Positions 1 through 8,676 of a stretch of DNA of 64,000 bases are shown piece after piece; the first letter of the stretch is position 1, and each line of letters starts with the position of its first letter. The DNA is taken from contig NZ_AEVT01000016.1 of NCBI RefSeq assembly GCF_000189275.1, positions 47,659 to 111,658 on the forward strand, in the 5' to 3' direction. The notes beneath the pieces are model-generated. The model ran no database searches. It saw nothing but the letters and a program-made list of their open reading frames with translations, and was not told where the DNA came from. The position numbers were made by a program, and so were the translations under genes. This stretch comes from Vibrio sinaloensis DSM 21326. GTDB taxonomy: Bacteria > Pseudomonadota > Gammaproteobacteria > Enterobacterales > Vibrionaceae.

Positions 1-728
1 CTCTGGAATTAGGAGAGGGGATCGTAAAGGTCATCGGCGAAGTGGGGACAGGGAAAACCATGGTGTGTCGCATGATGGTGAATCTTTTACCCGAACACGT
101 AAAGCTGGTGTACCTACCCAACCCTGCCTTAAGTGGAGATGAGCTTCGGGCTTCCGTTGCTGCCGAACTGGATATCCAAACGGGCGACAGGGTGGCACTG
201 GTTGAGCTTATTCATCGACGCTTGGTCGAACTAGCGAAATCGGGCAAGCAAGTCGTGGTATTTGTTGATGAAGCCCAGGCTCTGAGTGACGATGCGCTCG
301 AAGTATTACGCCTGTTTGGCAATTTAGAAACAGAGGAACGCAAGTTACTGCAAATTGTTTTGATCGGGCAGCCAGAGTTGGAGAAGCGATTGCGACAGCA
401 TCATATGCGTCAATTAAGGCAACGAATTACCTTCAGCGCATACATTCGGCAGCTACATCTTGATGAAGCCGTTGGTTATATCGATAGTCGATTCGAAAAA
501 TCGGGCGCAAGCTGCGAATTGATGACTTTCAATCAAAAGAAAGCCATTTGGCAGGCGAGTAAAGGAATTCCTAGATTGATTAATCAAATTGGTCACAAAG
601 CGTTGATTTCAGCCTGTAGTCAGGGTTCAAAGACCGTTGGTAATGGTGATCTCTACAATGCAATACATGACACCTATGACAGTAAAAAACCGCGATTTAA
701 GCGCCCCGTGTTTTGGGGATGGAGTTGA
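1..728 (+). CDS. mshM: MSHA biogenesis ATPase MshM (5' end outside window)
   Basis: This is an ExeA/GspA-like AAA ATPase thought to help assemble the MSHA pilus machinery at the inner membrane. The reading frame is open to the window edge, so the true start lies upstream; the GTG at 42 is only an internal codon inside the Walker A motif (GEVGTGKT). A Walker B-like VFVDEAQAL follows, then a sensor-like VLIGQPELE and an arginine-rich helical part, as in the ExeA family. It ends 3 bp before mshN, with which it is surely cotranscribed. Assignment rests on the fold motifs and on the fixed msh gene order that follows. Confidence 0.9.
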   Translation, partial: LELGEGIVKVIGEVGTGKTMVCRMMVNLLPEHVKLVYLPNPALSGDELRASVAAELDIQTGDRVALVELIHRRLVELAKSGKQVVVFVDEAQALSDDALEVLRLFGNLETEERKLLQIVLIGQPELEKRLRQHHMRQLRQRITFSAYIRQLHLDEAVGYIDSRFEKSGASCELMTFNQKKAIWQASKGIPRLINQIGHKALISACSQGSKTVGNGDLYNAIHDTYDSKKPRFKRPVFWGWS

Positions 729-731
729 ACA

Positions 732-1790
732 ATGAGTGAAATTAATCGAGCGCTGTCTGAGCTAGTTAACAAAAGTTCAACGTCTATCACCGCATTGACA
801 CCTGCGAAAATTGCACCTGTTAAGCAACGAGCTGTATTACCTTGGGTTGTTGGGACTTTCTCTCTCAGCCTAGCGGTTGGAGGTTGGGCAGTTTCCTCTC
901 AAGCTCCGGGCCAGCAGTCTTTCACCACCGCTATCTCTCATTTGCCGAGCCAAGGAACTGTGATTTCAGAGAGTACGACGTCTGAGTCACCGACCTCCAA
1001 GGTTGCCTCTCAAACTGGTGTCATTTACCCAAAAACATCAGAGCCACCCTTGCCGAACATCAGCCAGAGCTCAACCCTCGAAGAGGAGCAGGCAATTGTT
1101 AACCCAACCAAGACCGAACAACCAGAGCCCAGCAAGCCAGTGTTGTTGGCTAAAGTAACGCCTACCCCAACAGCTGAAGTTGGAGGCATGGTTGTTGAGC
1201 AGGTCGAGCTCTCTGCTGAGCAATTGTCTGAGCGAGCAGAGAAAAAAGCCCAAAAGGCGTTAGATAACAATAATCTAAAACTTGCGCTTGAACAGTATCG
1301 CGAGGCTCTAAGGTATACTCCAAGCAACATTCAAGTACGTCAAAAACTGTCTGCGCTTTACTATGGGAAAGGGGAGGCGCGTAAGTCTTTTGAACTGTTG
1401 CAAAAAGGGATTAGCCTTCAGCCAGATAACGTTACGCTGCGAATGTCTTTGGCAAAGCTCCTGATGAAAGAGCAGCGAACGCAGGCTGCATTGAGTGTGC
1501 TGTCTGCGATGCCTACCCAGCCAACCGTTGAGTACTTGTCCTTACGAGGTGTCTTGGCGCAAAAAAATGATCAGAATGCGATTGCGCTAGGAAGTTATCA
1601 AAAGTTAGTTGAGCTTGAGCCACAAAGTGGTCGATGGTGGTTAGGGTTAGCGATTCAACAAGAGCGAACTTTGGAGTTTGAGCAAGCCAAGGCTTCCTAT
1701 ACGAAGGCGCTTGAAGGGTTGGGCTTATCAGGTCAATCACAGCAATTCATTCGTGATCGGTTGGTGTTGATTGAGCAGATAGGAGAATAA
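732..1790 (+). CDS. mshN: MSHA biogenesis protein MshN (TPR protein)
   Basis: This 352-aa protein has a short cytoplasmic N-terminus, one membrane segment near residues 34-54 (LPWVVGTFSLSLAVGGWAV), a long Ser/Thr/Pro-rich linker, and tetratricopeptide-like helical repeats from about residue 165 to the end. The layout suggests an inner-membrane anchor with a periplasmic TPR scaffold for the MSHA apparatus. Its exact partner is not shown by sequence. It lies between mshM and mshE with gaps of 3 bp on each side, in the usual msh order. A GGAG sits just before the start codon. Confidence 0.9.
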   Translation: MSEINRALSELVNKSSTSITALTPAKIAPVKQRAVLPWVVGTFSLSLAVGGWAVSSQAPGQQSFTTAISHLPSQGTVISESTTSESPTSKVASQTGVIYPKTSEPPLPNISQSSTLEEEQAIVNPTKTEQPEPSKPVLLAKVTPTPTAEVGGMVVEQVELSAEQLSERAEKKAQKALDNNNLKLALEQYREALRYTPSNIQVRQKLSALYYGKGEARKSFELLQKGISLQPDNVTLRMSLAKLLMKEQRTQAALSVLSAMPTQPTVEYLSLRGVLAQKNDQNAIALGSYQKLVELEPQSGRWWLGLAIQQERTLEFEQAKASYTKALEGLGLSGQSQQFIRDRLVLIEQIGE

Positions 1791-1793
1791 ACA

Positions 1794-3518
1794 GTGCGAA
1801 TTAAGCTACGTAAACGTCTCGGCGATCTGTTAGTTGAAGAAGGCATCATCACCGAACAACAAGTCGAACAAGCGCTGGCCGCGCAAAAATCGACGGGTAG
1901 AAAGCTGGGCGCGGCCTTAATTGAACTCGGTTTTTTAACCGAGCATCAAATGTTGAGCTTCTTATCTCAACAGTTAGATATCCCGCTGATTGATTTAAGT
2001 CGGGCAGACGTCGATGTTGATGCGGTTCAACTGCTTCCCGAGGTTCATGCACGCCGCTTGCGTGCACTCGTTATTGGTCGTCAGCATGATACATTGCGGG
2101 TTGCGATGAGTGATCCTGCCGATCTGTTTGCTCAAGAAGCTCTGTTAGGCCAGTTGCCTCAATATGGCATTGAGTTTGTTGTCGCCCCTGAAAAGCAGCT
2201 CGTCGATGGGTTTGATCGTTACTACCGACGTACTAAAGAGATCGCGTCGTTTGCCGAGCAGCTGCAAGCCGAACACCAGGTGGTCGAAGCGTTTGACTTT
2301 AATATTGAAGGCGAAGACAGCGACGAAGTCACCGTCGTTAAACTGATTAATTCTCTGTTTGAGGATGCGATACAAATTGGCGCCTCTGATATTCATATAG
2401 AGCCTGATGCGAATGTATTGCGCTTAAGGCAGCGTATTGACGGGGTACTTCACGAGACATTGCTGAATGAAGTCAACATTGCCCCTGCTTTGGTATTACG
2501 CCTTAAGCTAATGGCAAACCTAGATATTTCGGAAAAACGCTTGCCTCAAGATGGGCGCTTCAATATCAAAGCTAAAGGTCAGTCTGTCGATATTCGTATG
2601 TCCACCATGCCCGTTCAGTACGGTGAGTCTGTGGTTATGCGTTTACTTAATCAATCGTCTGGTGTACGTAAACTTGATGAGTCTGGGATCCCTCAGCACC
2701 TCCTCGAACGATTGCGTCGCCAATTAAAGCGTCCGCATGGCATGATTTTGGTCACTGGCCCAACTGGTTCGGGTAAAACCACCACGCTGTACGGCGCTTT
2801 GAGTGAACTGAACACTCCGGGCAAGAAAATCATTACTGCAGAAGACCCGGTTGAATATCGTTTGCCACGGGTCAATCAAGTTCAAGTAAACCCTAAAATC
2901 GACCTCGATTTCTCCACCGTACTGAGAACGTTTCTACGCCAAGATCCAGATATCATTCTAATCGGTGAGATGCGAGATAAAGAGACTGTTGAGATAGGTT
3001 TGAGAGCGGCGTTAACGGGTCACTTGGTATTGAGTACCTTACACACGAACGACGCGGTAGATAGCGCGTTGCGAATGATGGATATGGGGGCTCCTGGCTA
3101 TCTGGTTGCCAGTGCAGTGCGAGCTGTGGTTGCTCAGCGCTTGGTGCGTAAAGTATGTCCGGATTGCAAAACAGAAGATACGGTTGACGAGGCTCGACGC
3201 CAATGGCTGGCACAGCGCTTCCCGAATCAAGTTGAGAGTGCGTTTGTCAAAGGGCGAGGGTGTCAGAACTGTAACTTAACTGGCTATCGCGGCCGAATTG
3301 GTGTTTTTGAAATGCTTGAACTTGAGCAAGACATGATGGATATGCTGCGCGCCAATGACGCGGTCGGCTTTGCTCAAGTGGCTCGCCAGTCAAGCTCATA
3401 CAAGCCACTGCTTGCCTCTGCGATGGAGTTAGCAATGAGCGGAGTGGTGAGCTTAGATGAAGTGATGAGCCTAGGTGAAGGTGATTCGTCCGGCGTTGTG
3501 CAAGCGATCTACCTCTAG
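1794..3518 (+). CDS. mshE: MSHA pilus extension ATPase MshE
   Basis: This 574-aa GspE/PilB-family ATPase powers pilin polymerisation. The N-terminus has two tandem 24-residue MshEN motifs (about residues 8-31, starting RLGDLLVEEG, and 37-60, starting KLGAALIELG), the established cyclic-di-GMP-binding module of this family. The C-terminal half has Walker A GPTGSGKTT, the Asp and His boxes, and a tetracysteine zinc site (CPDC and CQNC). The start is GTG, 3 bp after mshN. It is followed 8 bp later by mshG, its membrane partner. Regulation of ATPase activity by c-di-GMP is known for the Vibrio cholerae protein and inferred here. Confidence 0.96.
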   Translation: MRIKLRKRLGDLLVEEGIITEQQVEQALAAQKSTGRKLGAALIELGFLTEHQMLSFLSQQLDIPLIDLSRADVDVDAVQLLPEVHARRLRALVIGRQHDTLRVAMSDPADLFAQEALLGQLPQYGIEFVVAPEKQLVDGFDRYYRRTKEIASFAEQLQAEHQVVEAFDFNIEGEDSDEVTVVKLINSLFEDAIQIGASDIHIEPDANVLRLRQRIDGVLHETLLNEVNIAPALVLRLKLMANLDISEKRLPQDGRFNIKAKGQSVDIRMSTMPVQYGESVVMRLLNQSSGVRKLDESGIPQHLLERLRRQLKRPHGMILVTGPTGSGKTTTLYGALSELNTPGKKIITAEDPVEYRLPRVNQVQVNPKIDLDFSTVLRTFLRQDPDIILIGEMRDKETVEIGLRAALTGHLVLSTLHTNDAVDSALRMMDMGAPGYLVASAVRAVVAQRLVRKVCPDCKTEDTVDEARRQWLAQRFPNQVESAFVKGRGCQNCNLTGYRGRIGVFEMLELEQDMMDMLRANDAVGFAQVARQSSSYKPLLASAMELAMSGVVSLDEVMSLGEGDSSGVVQAIYL

Positions 3519-3526
3519 GTTGAACT

Positions 3527-4747
3527 ATGGCTATATTTCATTACCAAGGGCGAAATTTAGATGGCAGTGCGGTTTCTGGGGAAATAGAAGCGGCCAACCA
3601 AGATGTTGCGGCTGAGCAGTTGATGAGCAAAGGCGTTATTCCTACGCAACTACAAGTTGGAAAAGGTAAGTCTGCTTTTAATATTGACCTCAAAGCTCTG
3701 TTTACCCCTGCGGTACCGCTGGAAGCGTTGGTTATATTTTGCCGTCAACTTTATAGCTTAACCAAAGCGGGTGTGCCCTTGTTACGCTCAATGAAAGGCT
3801 TGAGTACCAACTGCGCGAATAAGCAACTGCAAACTGCGCTGGAAGAAGTTACCCAAGAGTTGACCAACGGACGCAGCTTAGCGGGCTCGATGCAGATGCA
3901 CTCAAAAGTGTTTAGCCAGCTGTTTGTTTCGATGATCAATGTCGGTGAGAACACGGGTCGCTTAGATCAAGCGTTACTGCAACTGGCAAATTACTATGAA
4001 CAAGAGGTCGAGACACGTAAGCGAATTAAAACGGCAATGCGTTACCCGACTTTTGTGATCAGCTTTATCGTGGTTGCTCTGTTTATTCTCAACGTAAAAG
4101 TCATTCCTCAGTTCGCCACCATGTTCAACCGCTTTGGGGTCGATCTGCCGCTACCGACGCGCATTTTGATTAATACTTCTGACTTTTTCGTTAATTATTG
4201 GCTAGTGATGATTGCCGTGATGGTTGGGCTTTTCTTTGCATTCAGTAGTTGGGTTAAAACAGCGTCTGGGCGCGAAAAATGGGATAAATTTCGTCTACGT
4301 ATGCCCATTGTTGGGCCGCTAGTAAATCGGGCGCAACTGTCACGATTTTCCCGTACATTTGCCTTAATGCTTAAAGCAGGTGTACCGCTAAACCAATCGC
4401 TAGCGTTAGCGGCTGAAGCGCTAGGTAACCGGTTTCTTGAGAATCGCTTACTTGAAATGAAAGCGTCGATAGAGGCTGGAGGAACGATCTCAGCGACGGC
4501 AATAAATAGCGGTATTTTTACCCCATTGGTGATTCAGATGATTTCAGTGGGTGAAGAAACGGGGCGCATTGATGAGCTGCTGCTGGAAGTCGCTGATTTT
4601 TATGATCGCGAAGTGGATTACGACCTAAAAACACTCACAGCACGAATTGAGCCTATCTTATTGTTAATTGTGGCGGGTATGGTCTTGATTCTCGCATTGG
4701 GTATATTCCTACCGATGTGGGGCATGCTCGATGCGATTAAAGGCTAG
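3527..4747 (+). CDS. mshG: MSHA inner-membrane platform protein MshG
   Basis: This 406-aa protein belongs to the GspF/PilC family and has two copies of the T2SSF helical domain (around residues 65-190 and 270-395) separated by hydrophobic segments, with a last membrane helix at the C-terminus. It forms the inner-membrane platform on which the MshE motor acts. The diagnostic pattern of the family (FCRQLYSLTKAGVPLL in the first copy, FSRTFALMLKAGVPL in the second) is clear. Its last 17 bp overlap the start of mshF, so translation of the two is probably coupled. Confidence 0.95.
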   Translation: MAIFHYQGRNLDGSAVSGEIEAANQDVAAEQLMSKGVIPTQLQVGKGKSAFNIDLKALFTPAVPLEALVIFCRQLYSLTKAGVPLLRSMKGLSTNCANKQLQTALEEVTQELTNGRSLAGSMQMHSKVFSQLFVSMINVGENTGRLDQALLQLANYYEQEVETRKRIKTAMRYPTFVISFIVVALFILNVKVIPQFATMFNRFGVDLPLPTRILINTSDFFVNYWLVMIAVMVGLFFAFSSWVKTASGREKWDKFRLRMPIVGPLVNRAQLSRFSRTFALMLKAGVPLNQSLALAAEALGNRFLENRLLEMKASIEAGGTISATAINSGIFTPLVIQMISVGEETGRIDELLLEVADFYDREVDYDLKTLTARIEPILLLIVAGMVLILALGIFLPMWGMLDAIKG

Positions 4748-5213
4748 CCAATACTATTTGTTACGCCGAGTCAGGTTTAGCGTGTGGTTACTGGTTATTG
4801 TCATTCTGCTGTTGAGTTTTATTTCGTCGTTTCAAGATGTAGAAAATGAAGCCAGTGATAGTGCGTTCTTAGTGGCGAGCAAGCGAATTATTGAGCGGGC
4901 AAGCTTTTACAAACAAAAGTGGTTATTGGCTGGGCAGCCGCCACGATTGGAATTGGACGAAAAGGTGTTAGCTATTTCGCAAAATGGTTGGGTGTTACCA
5001 ATACAGAACGAAAATAGCGTAGATTGTGATTACTGGCTTGGCGTACTCTATCCGGAAAAGAGAGTGTTAGAAAGTATGCCGGCAAAGGTGGGTGACCTCA
5101 GCAAAGGTGACACACACTATCGCTGCGATTACGATTATGGCGATAATCGACACCTTGTTATCGACCTGAACAATAAGCAATTTTCTGCTAAAGTTGTTTT
5201 TGTGGCGGAGTAG
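4731..5213 (+). CDS. mshF: MSHA biogenesis protein MshF
   Basis: This is a 160-aa bitopic protein: a basic N-terminus, one hydrophobic helix near residues 14-30 (VRFSVWLLVIVILLLSF), then a soluble domain with two cysteines that probably lies in the periplasm. It has no recognised enzymatic motif. Identity comes from position, between mshG and the pilin genes, and from size. The start lies inside mshG, with a 17-bp overlap. It is the last gene of the secretory half of the locus; a promoter-like sequence follows before mshB. Confidence 0.8.
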   Translation: MRLKASQYYLLRRVRFSVWLLVIVILLLSFISSFQDVENEASDSAFLVASKRIIERASFYKQKWLLAGQPPRLELDEKVLAISQNGWVLPIQNENSVDCDYWLGVLYPEKRVLESMPAKVGDLSKGDTHYRCDYDYGDNRHLVIDLNNKQFSAKVVFVAE

Positions 5214-5255
5214 TCTTTTTGATGGAGTAATCGTGGCGCTGGACTAATGCCTCGG

Positions 5256-5261
5256 TATAAT
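5256..5261 (+). promoter_or_regulatory. candidate -10 box ahead of mshB
   Basis: A perfect TATAAT lies in the 78-bp gap between mshF and mshB. No good -35 box is visible at 16-18 bp. In V. cholerae the msh locus is split into a secretory and a structural operon with a promoter at this boundary, which supports the reading. Confidence 0.45.
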
Positions 5262-5291
5262 ACGCAGTACTGATAAGTGGAAAAAGTGTAT

Positions 5292-5867
5292 ATGTATAAC
5301 AAGCAATCAGGCTTTTCTTTAGTTGAACTCGTCGTGGTTATTGTGGTGGTCGGTTTACTTGCTGTCGCTGCGTTGCCTCGCTTTCTAGATGTGACGGATG
5401 AAGCCAAAAAAGCCAGCATCGAAGGGGTTGCGGGAGGCTTTGCAACAGGGGTACTGTCGGCTAGAGCGCAATGGGAGGCAGAGGCTCGACCTTCTACCAC
5501 GCTGAATAACGAGAAGTACAATACTGTCGACTATGATGGTGTCGATTTTTGGTTAACACGTTCCGAAGATAGCAGTGGTGCCGATACAGGGTTTCGTGAC
5601 GGATATCCACTGGCATTGAACACAGATAACAACAGCTTCCCTACTCAGTTGGTTGATCAGGATTGCATCGATTTAATGAACAACCTGCTGCAAAACCCAC
5701 CTAACGTCGATACGGTGGATAACGCAGCAAGTGACTCGAACGTAAAGTATACAGCCCAAGCGGATGACGGTGCGTCTAAATGTATTTATACACAGAAAGA
5801 AGGTAACACCGACCATCAGTTTGAGTATGAAATAGAAAATGGTCGTGTGACCGTAACGCTGCAGTGA
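5292..5867 (+). CDS. mshB: MSHA minor prepilin MshB
   Basis: This is a type IV prepilin of 191 aa. The N-terminus reads MYNKQSG then FSLVELVVVIVVVG: a short basic leader, a peptidase cleavage site after Gly7, Glu5 of the mature form, and the conserved hydrophobic helix. The ATG at 5292 is preferred over the in-frame GTG at 5277, because it gives the usual short leader and has GGAAAAAG upstream. Two cysteines in the C-terminal part could form the D-loop disulfide. It opens the structural half of the msh locus and lies 32 bp before mshA. Confidence 0.88.
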   Translation: MYNKQSGFSLVELVVVIVVVGLLAVAALPRFLDVTDEAKKASIEGVAGGFATGVLSARAQWEAEARPSTTLNNEKYNTVDYDGVDFWLTRSEDSSGADTGFRDGYPLALNTDNNSFPTQLVDQDCIDLMNNLLQNPPNVDTVDNAASDSNVKYTAQADDGASKCIYTQKEGNTDHQFEYEIENGRVTVTLQ

Positions 5868-5899
5868 TACTGCGATAACAACATAGAGAGATGATAACT

Positions 5900-6349
5900 A
5901 TGAAAAGACAAGGCGGTTTCACCCTAATTGAGCTAGTGGTGGTAATTGTTATTCTGGGTATTCTTGCAGTAACTGCAGCACCAAGATTTTTAAACTTGCA
6001 AGATGATGCGCGTAACGCGTCATTGCAAGGTTTAAAAGGCGCTATTGATGGAGCTGCGGGCATTGTTTACGGTAAGGCTGCCATTAATGGTGTTGAGGCA
6101 AGTGGCGCTGCAAACGTTGATGGTATTGCTACGGCATTTGGTTACCCTGATGCGACTTCATCTGGTATCGTTGCAGCTGTCGTTGGTTTAGAAACTGACT
6201 GGGCCGTGACGAGTAGTAGCGATACTTCTATTACATTTGGTTTTGAGTCTACGGATACAACATGTACGGTGACTTACAATGAAGCCTCTGGTACCTCAGT
6301 AGCATCTGCTGCAAGTTCCTTGCTTAACTTAGGTACAGGCTGTCAATAA
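5900..6349 (+). CDS. mshA: MSHA major pilin MshA
   Basis: This is the main pilus subunit (149 aa). MKRQGG is the leader and [18 protein letters not shown] begins the mature pilin. Two C-terminal cysteines (TTCTV and the penultimate residue) should form the disulfide-bonded loop. I place the start at 5900, because the AGAGAG at 5885-5890 is then spaced 9 nt; the in-frame ATG at 5891 directly abuts that Shine-Dalgarno sequence. The globular domain is rich in Ala, Gly, Ser and Thr, as usual for this variable surface protein. A strong hairpin follows directly, which fits a subunit made in excess of the minor pilins. Confidence 0.95.
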   Translation: MKRQGGFTLIELVVVIVILGILAVTAAPRFLNLQDDARNASLQGLKGAIDGAAGIVYGKAAINGVEASGAANVDGIATAFGYPDATSSGIVAAVVGLETDWAVTSSSDTSITFGFESTDTTCTVTYNEASGTSVASAASSLLNLGTGCQ

Positions 6350-6357
6350 TCCTCTAG

Positions 6358-6385
6358 TAAGGCCAGCTTTGCTGGCCTTACTATT
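6358..6385 (+). terminator. hairpin terminator or attenuator after mshA
   Basis: TAAGGCCAGC (6358-6367) pairs perfectly with GCTGGCCTTA (6371-6380) across a 3-nt loop, followed by a T-rich CTATTTTCT. It lies 8 bp after the mshA stop and ahead of mshC, so it probably reduces transcription into the minor pilin genes. Confidence 0.75.
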
Positions 6386-6458
6386 TTCTACTCTCTTCCT
6401 TCACGATAATTCCTTCTCAATTTCGACAGAAAGCGACTGCAGCTTAGTGAATCTCACT

Positions 6459-6464
6459 TATAAT
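6459..6464 (+). promoter_or_regulatory. candidate -10 box ahead of mshC
   Basis: TATAAT is found 32 bp before the mshC start, after the mshA hairpin. No convincing -35 element is seen. If used, it would give mshC-mshQ a promoter of their own. Confidence 0.35.
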
Positions 6465-6496
6465 CTAACCAGTAAATTGAATTACTTAGGTTGAAT

Positions 6497-6976
6497 ATGG
6501 ACAGTAAACTGGGTGCGGGTTTTACCTTGGTTGAACTTATCGTCGTAATTTTGTTATTAGCGATAATCTCCCTATACGCTGCGAGTCGTTATTCTGGTCG
6601 CGACGACGTGGCAGCTATGGTAGTGCAAGAGCAAGTCATATCTGTTGTCCGCCAAGTTCAAGTAAATCGTATGCAGTCTAACGTCAGTGTGAGCGCAGCC
6701 TTGGCGACCAATAGTAATTTTGTCCTTGATGTAGAAGCCAATTGCGTTGGCTCAGGAGCCGCGTGTGAGCAAGCTTCTGATTCTCGTAGTGATTGGGTCC
6801 GCTCCGATACGGTGACCTTTACCTCTAACCCTGCGGCACCTCTCTACTTTGACCTTCTCGGTAATCCTGCTGGTTCTGCCGCCTCTGGTGCCACCATTAC
6901 CATTACTTCTAGTGAGCAAAGCTGTACCGTAGCGATCAACACGCAAGGTTATGTGTCTCGTGGAGGGTGCTCATGA
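6497..6976 (+). CDS. mshC: MSHA minor prepilin MshC
   Basis: This 159-aa prepilin has the leader MDSKLGAG and mature start FTLVELIVVILLLAII. The ATG at 6497 is chosen over the TTG at 6491, because it is spaced 6 nt from TAGG and gives a standard leader. Three cysteines occur in the soluble domain. It is separated from mshA by 147 bp holding a hairpin and a possible promoter, and overlaps mshD by 4 bp (ATGA), so the two are translationally coupled. By analogy with other type IV systems it would be part of a minor pilin complex that starts pilus assembly. Confidence 0.88.
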   Translation: MDSKLGAGFTLVELIVVILLLAIISLYAASRYSGRDDVAAMVVQEQVISVVRQVQVNRMQSNVSVSAALATNSNFVLDVEANCVGSGAACEQASDSRSDWVRSDTVTFTSNPAAPLYFDLLGNPAGSAASGATITITSSEQSCTVAINTQGYVSRGGCS

Positions 6977-7524
6977 GTAAAGTGAGAGGCTTTACCCTTG
7001 TTGAGAGCATTATCGTCATTGTAGTGATGGGGTTCGCCATGATCACCATTAGCCAATTTCTCGTTCCACAAATCACGCGCTCGGCGAACCCTCACTATCA
7101 AACCCGCGCGGCAGCATTGGGTCAAAGTGTGATGTCTACGATTCTCGCTCGTGGTTTTGACCAATATAGCGATTTTACGGGTGGCTCTTTGCGCTGTGGA
7201 GAAGGTGCAGCGGCCGCAACTAACCATCAATTCTGCTCAGGGACCGATGTGTCGGTTAATCCACTGGGGGATGATGGAGAGGCTGTCACCGACTACAACG
7301 ATGTGGATGATTATATTGGCTGCTGGGAGCCTGAAGGAGCAAACGGCTGTAAGGATTTGAATGTGTTAGTCGGTGATGGTGTAGGTAATACCAGCTACCG
7401 GAATTTTCGCTTAGATGTTGATGTAGTTTATCAAGAGCAAAGCTTGATTAAGAGGGTGGTTCTCACCGTCTCAGCAATCAATCAAGTTCCGATTCAATTA
7501 CAGGCGTTGAAGGGGAATTACTGA
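6973..7524 (+). CDS. mshD: MSHA minor prepilin MshD
   Basis: This 183-aa prepilin begins MSKVRG and then FTLVESIIVIVVMGFAMI, a PilV/GspI-like N-terminus. The ATG at 6973 overlaps the mshC stop (ATGA) and has GGAGGG at 6962-6967, a much better start than the upstream GTG at 6967. The soluble region is acidic and contains four cysteines. Its stop codon overlaps the mshO start (TGATG), continuing the chain of coupled minor pilin genes. Confidence 0.88.
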   Translation: MSKVRGFTLVESIIVIVVMGFAMITISQFLVPQITRSANPHYQTRAAALGQSVMSTILARGFDQYSDFTGGSLRCGEGAAAATNHQFCSGTDVSVNPLGDDGEAVTDYNDVDDYIGCWEPEGANGCKDLNVLVGDGVGNTSYRNFRLDVDVVYQEQSLIKRVVLTVSAINQVPIQLQALKGNY

Positions 7525-8249
7525 TGAGTAAGCGCGGCTTCACCCTGATTGAAATGGTGATCACCTTAATTGTTGGCAGTATCTTAGTGCTCGGAATTGC
7601 AGGCTTTGTCGAGCTTGGTGCTCGCGGTTACAGCGATACGATTGAAAGGCAACGTTTGCAAATCCAAGCTAAGTTTGTCTTGGAAAAGATGTCGCGTGAA
7701 GTGCGTCATGCGGTGCCAAACATGTTCAGTAATGATCTGGTGTTTGCAGGGGCCGATGACTGCATCTCGTTTTTTCCGATTGTGACCTCTGGTTTTTACG
7801 CAGTGTCTGGTGCCGACTTGCAGTTTGTTGTCGGGACTGAAAACCTTTCCGTAGATGATATTAGTGAGCTATCTCTCGTGATCAACCCGACTGAGCCTAC
7901 CCCGACGAACAATGTTTTTGCTCTTGATGCCGTCTCGAGTGCGAGTCAGGTGTTTGTTCTTAATGATGACGCTAATAATCTCGTCGGCAACTCAGTCTCT
8001 AATCGCCACTACGTTTATGATGCGAATGGAGAGGTCAGTTACTGTTTGATAAACCAGAGAGTCCAACGTTTGGTCAATCGAGTTAACATTGTTCCCGTAT
8101 CGGATTCAGGGGTAACAGGAAGTTTGAACTACACACCAGCGACCGTACAAAACAATGGCATTGTTCATATTAACCTAAACTTTACTAATCAGGCTGGGGA
8201 TGAGTCGACCAACTTCCGTCAAGACGTGCAGGTGATCAATGTTCCTTAG
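7524..8249 (+). CDS. mshO: MSHA minor prepilin MshO
   Basis: This is a 241-aa prepilin with leader MSKRG and mature start FTLIEMVITLIVGSILVLG, resembling PilW/GspJ proteins in size and position. It starts on the mshD stop codon (TGATG) and its end overlaps mshP by 11 bp. It has two cysteines. Its role as a minor subunit in pilus initiation or tip formation is inferred from the family. Confidence 0.88.
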   Translation: MSKRGFTLIEMVITLIVGSILVLGIAGFVELGARGYSDTIERQRLQIQAKFVLEKMSREVRHAVPNMFSNDLVFAGADDCISFFPIVTSGFYAVSGADLQFVVGTENLSVDDISELSLVINPTEPTPTNNVFALDAVSSASQVFVLNDDANNLVGNSVSNRHYVYDANGEVSYCLINQRVQRLVNRVNIVPVSDSGVTGSLNYTPATVQNNGIVHINLNFTNQAGDESTNFRQDVQVINVP

Positions 8250-8676
8250 GAAAGCGCAATCAGGCAGTTTGTATATAGTGGTCATCTTTGTTCTAGTAGT
8301 GATGGGCTTTCTTGCGACCAGTTTGAGCCGTATCGAATGGTCAAATAGTGACGCTCACAGTAAAGATGTGATGGGTTTACAAGCTTCTTTGCTTGCTTAC
8401 TCTGCGAACGAATTAGTCCTTAGAGACATCTACCCACCGCGTGCCGCGCTAACGGATTCGTTCGATGTTGCGGCGGCCTGCTTAGCGGCTAATGGAACAA
8501 CGCGAGCGGTTACGGCTAGTGTAAGCTGCCAAGACGTGGCCATTGAGTGTGAGCCGCGTGGAGGCGTACTTGCCGATGGCGCCCAGCTTTACGTATTAAC
8601 TTCGATTGCTATTTGTGGAACTGGGCTTAACCAGATGCAACGCAGCCAAGAAGTGTGGTTAAGGGACACTCCATGA
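8239..8676 (+). CDS. mshP: MSHA biogenesis protein MshP
   Basis: This 145-aa protein starts MFLRKAQSG followed by a hydrophobic helix (SLYIVVIFVLVVMGFLATSL). It resembles PilX/GspK-type minor pilins in that the cleavage context is degenerate: there is a Gly before a Ser instead of Phe, and no Glu at mature position 5. The soluble domain has five cysteines. It overlaps mshO by 11 bp and mshQ by 4 bp. By analogy with GspK, which lacks Glu5 and caps its pseudopilus, MshP may sit at the pilus tip; that is inference. Confidence 0.8.
   Translation: MFLRKAQSGSLYIVVIFVLVVMGFLATSLSRIEWSNSDAHSKDVMGLQASLLAYSANELVLRDIYPPRAALTDSFDVAAACLAANGTTRAVTASVSCQDVAIECEPRGGVLADGAQLYVLTSIAICGTGLNQMQRSQEVWLRDTP

Noticed and set aside
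1025..1330. Antisense frames within mshN and many similar frames opposite valS, rapA and alaS
   Set aside because: They mirror the codon pattern of strong genes, lack start signals and resemble no protein family.
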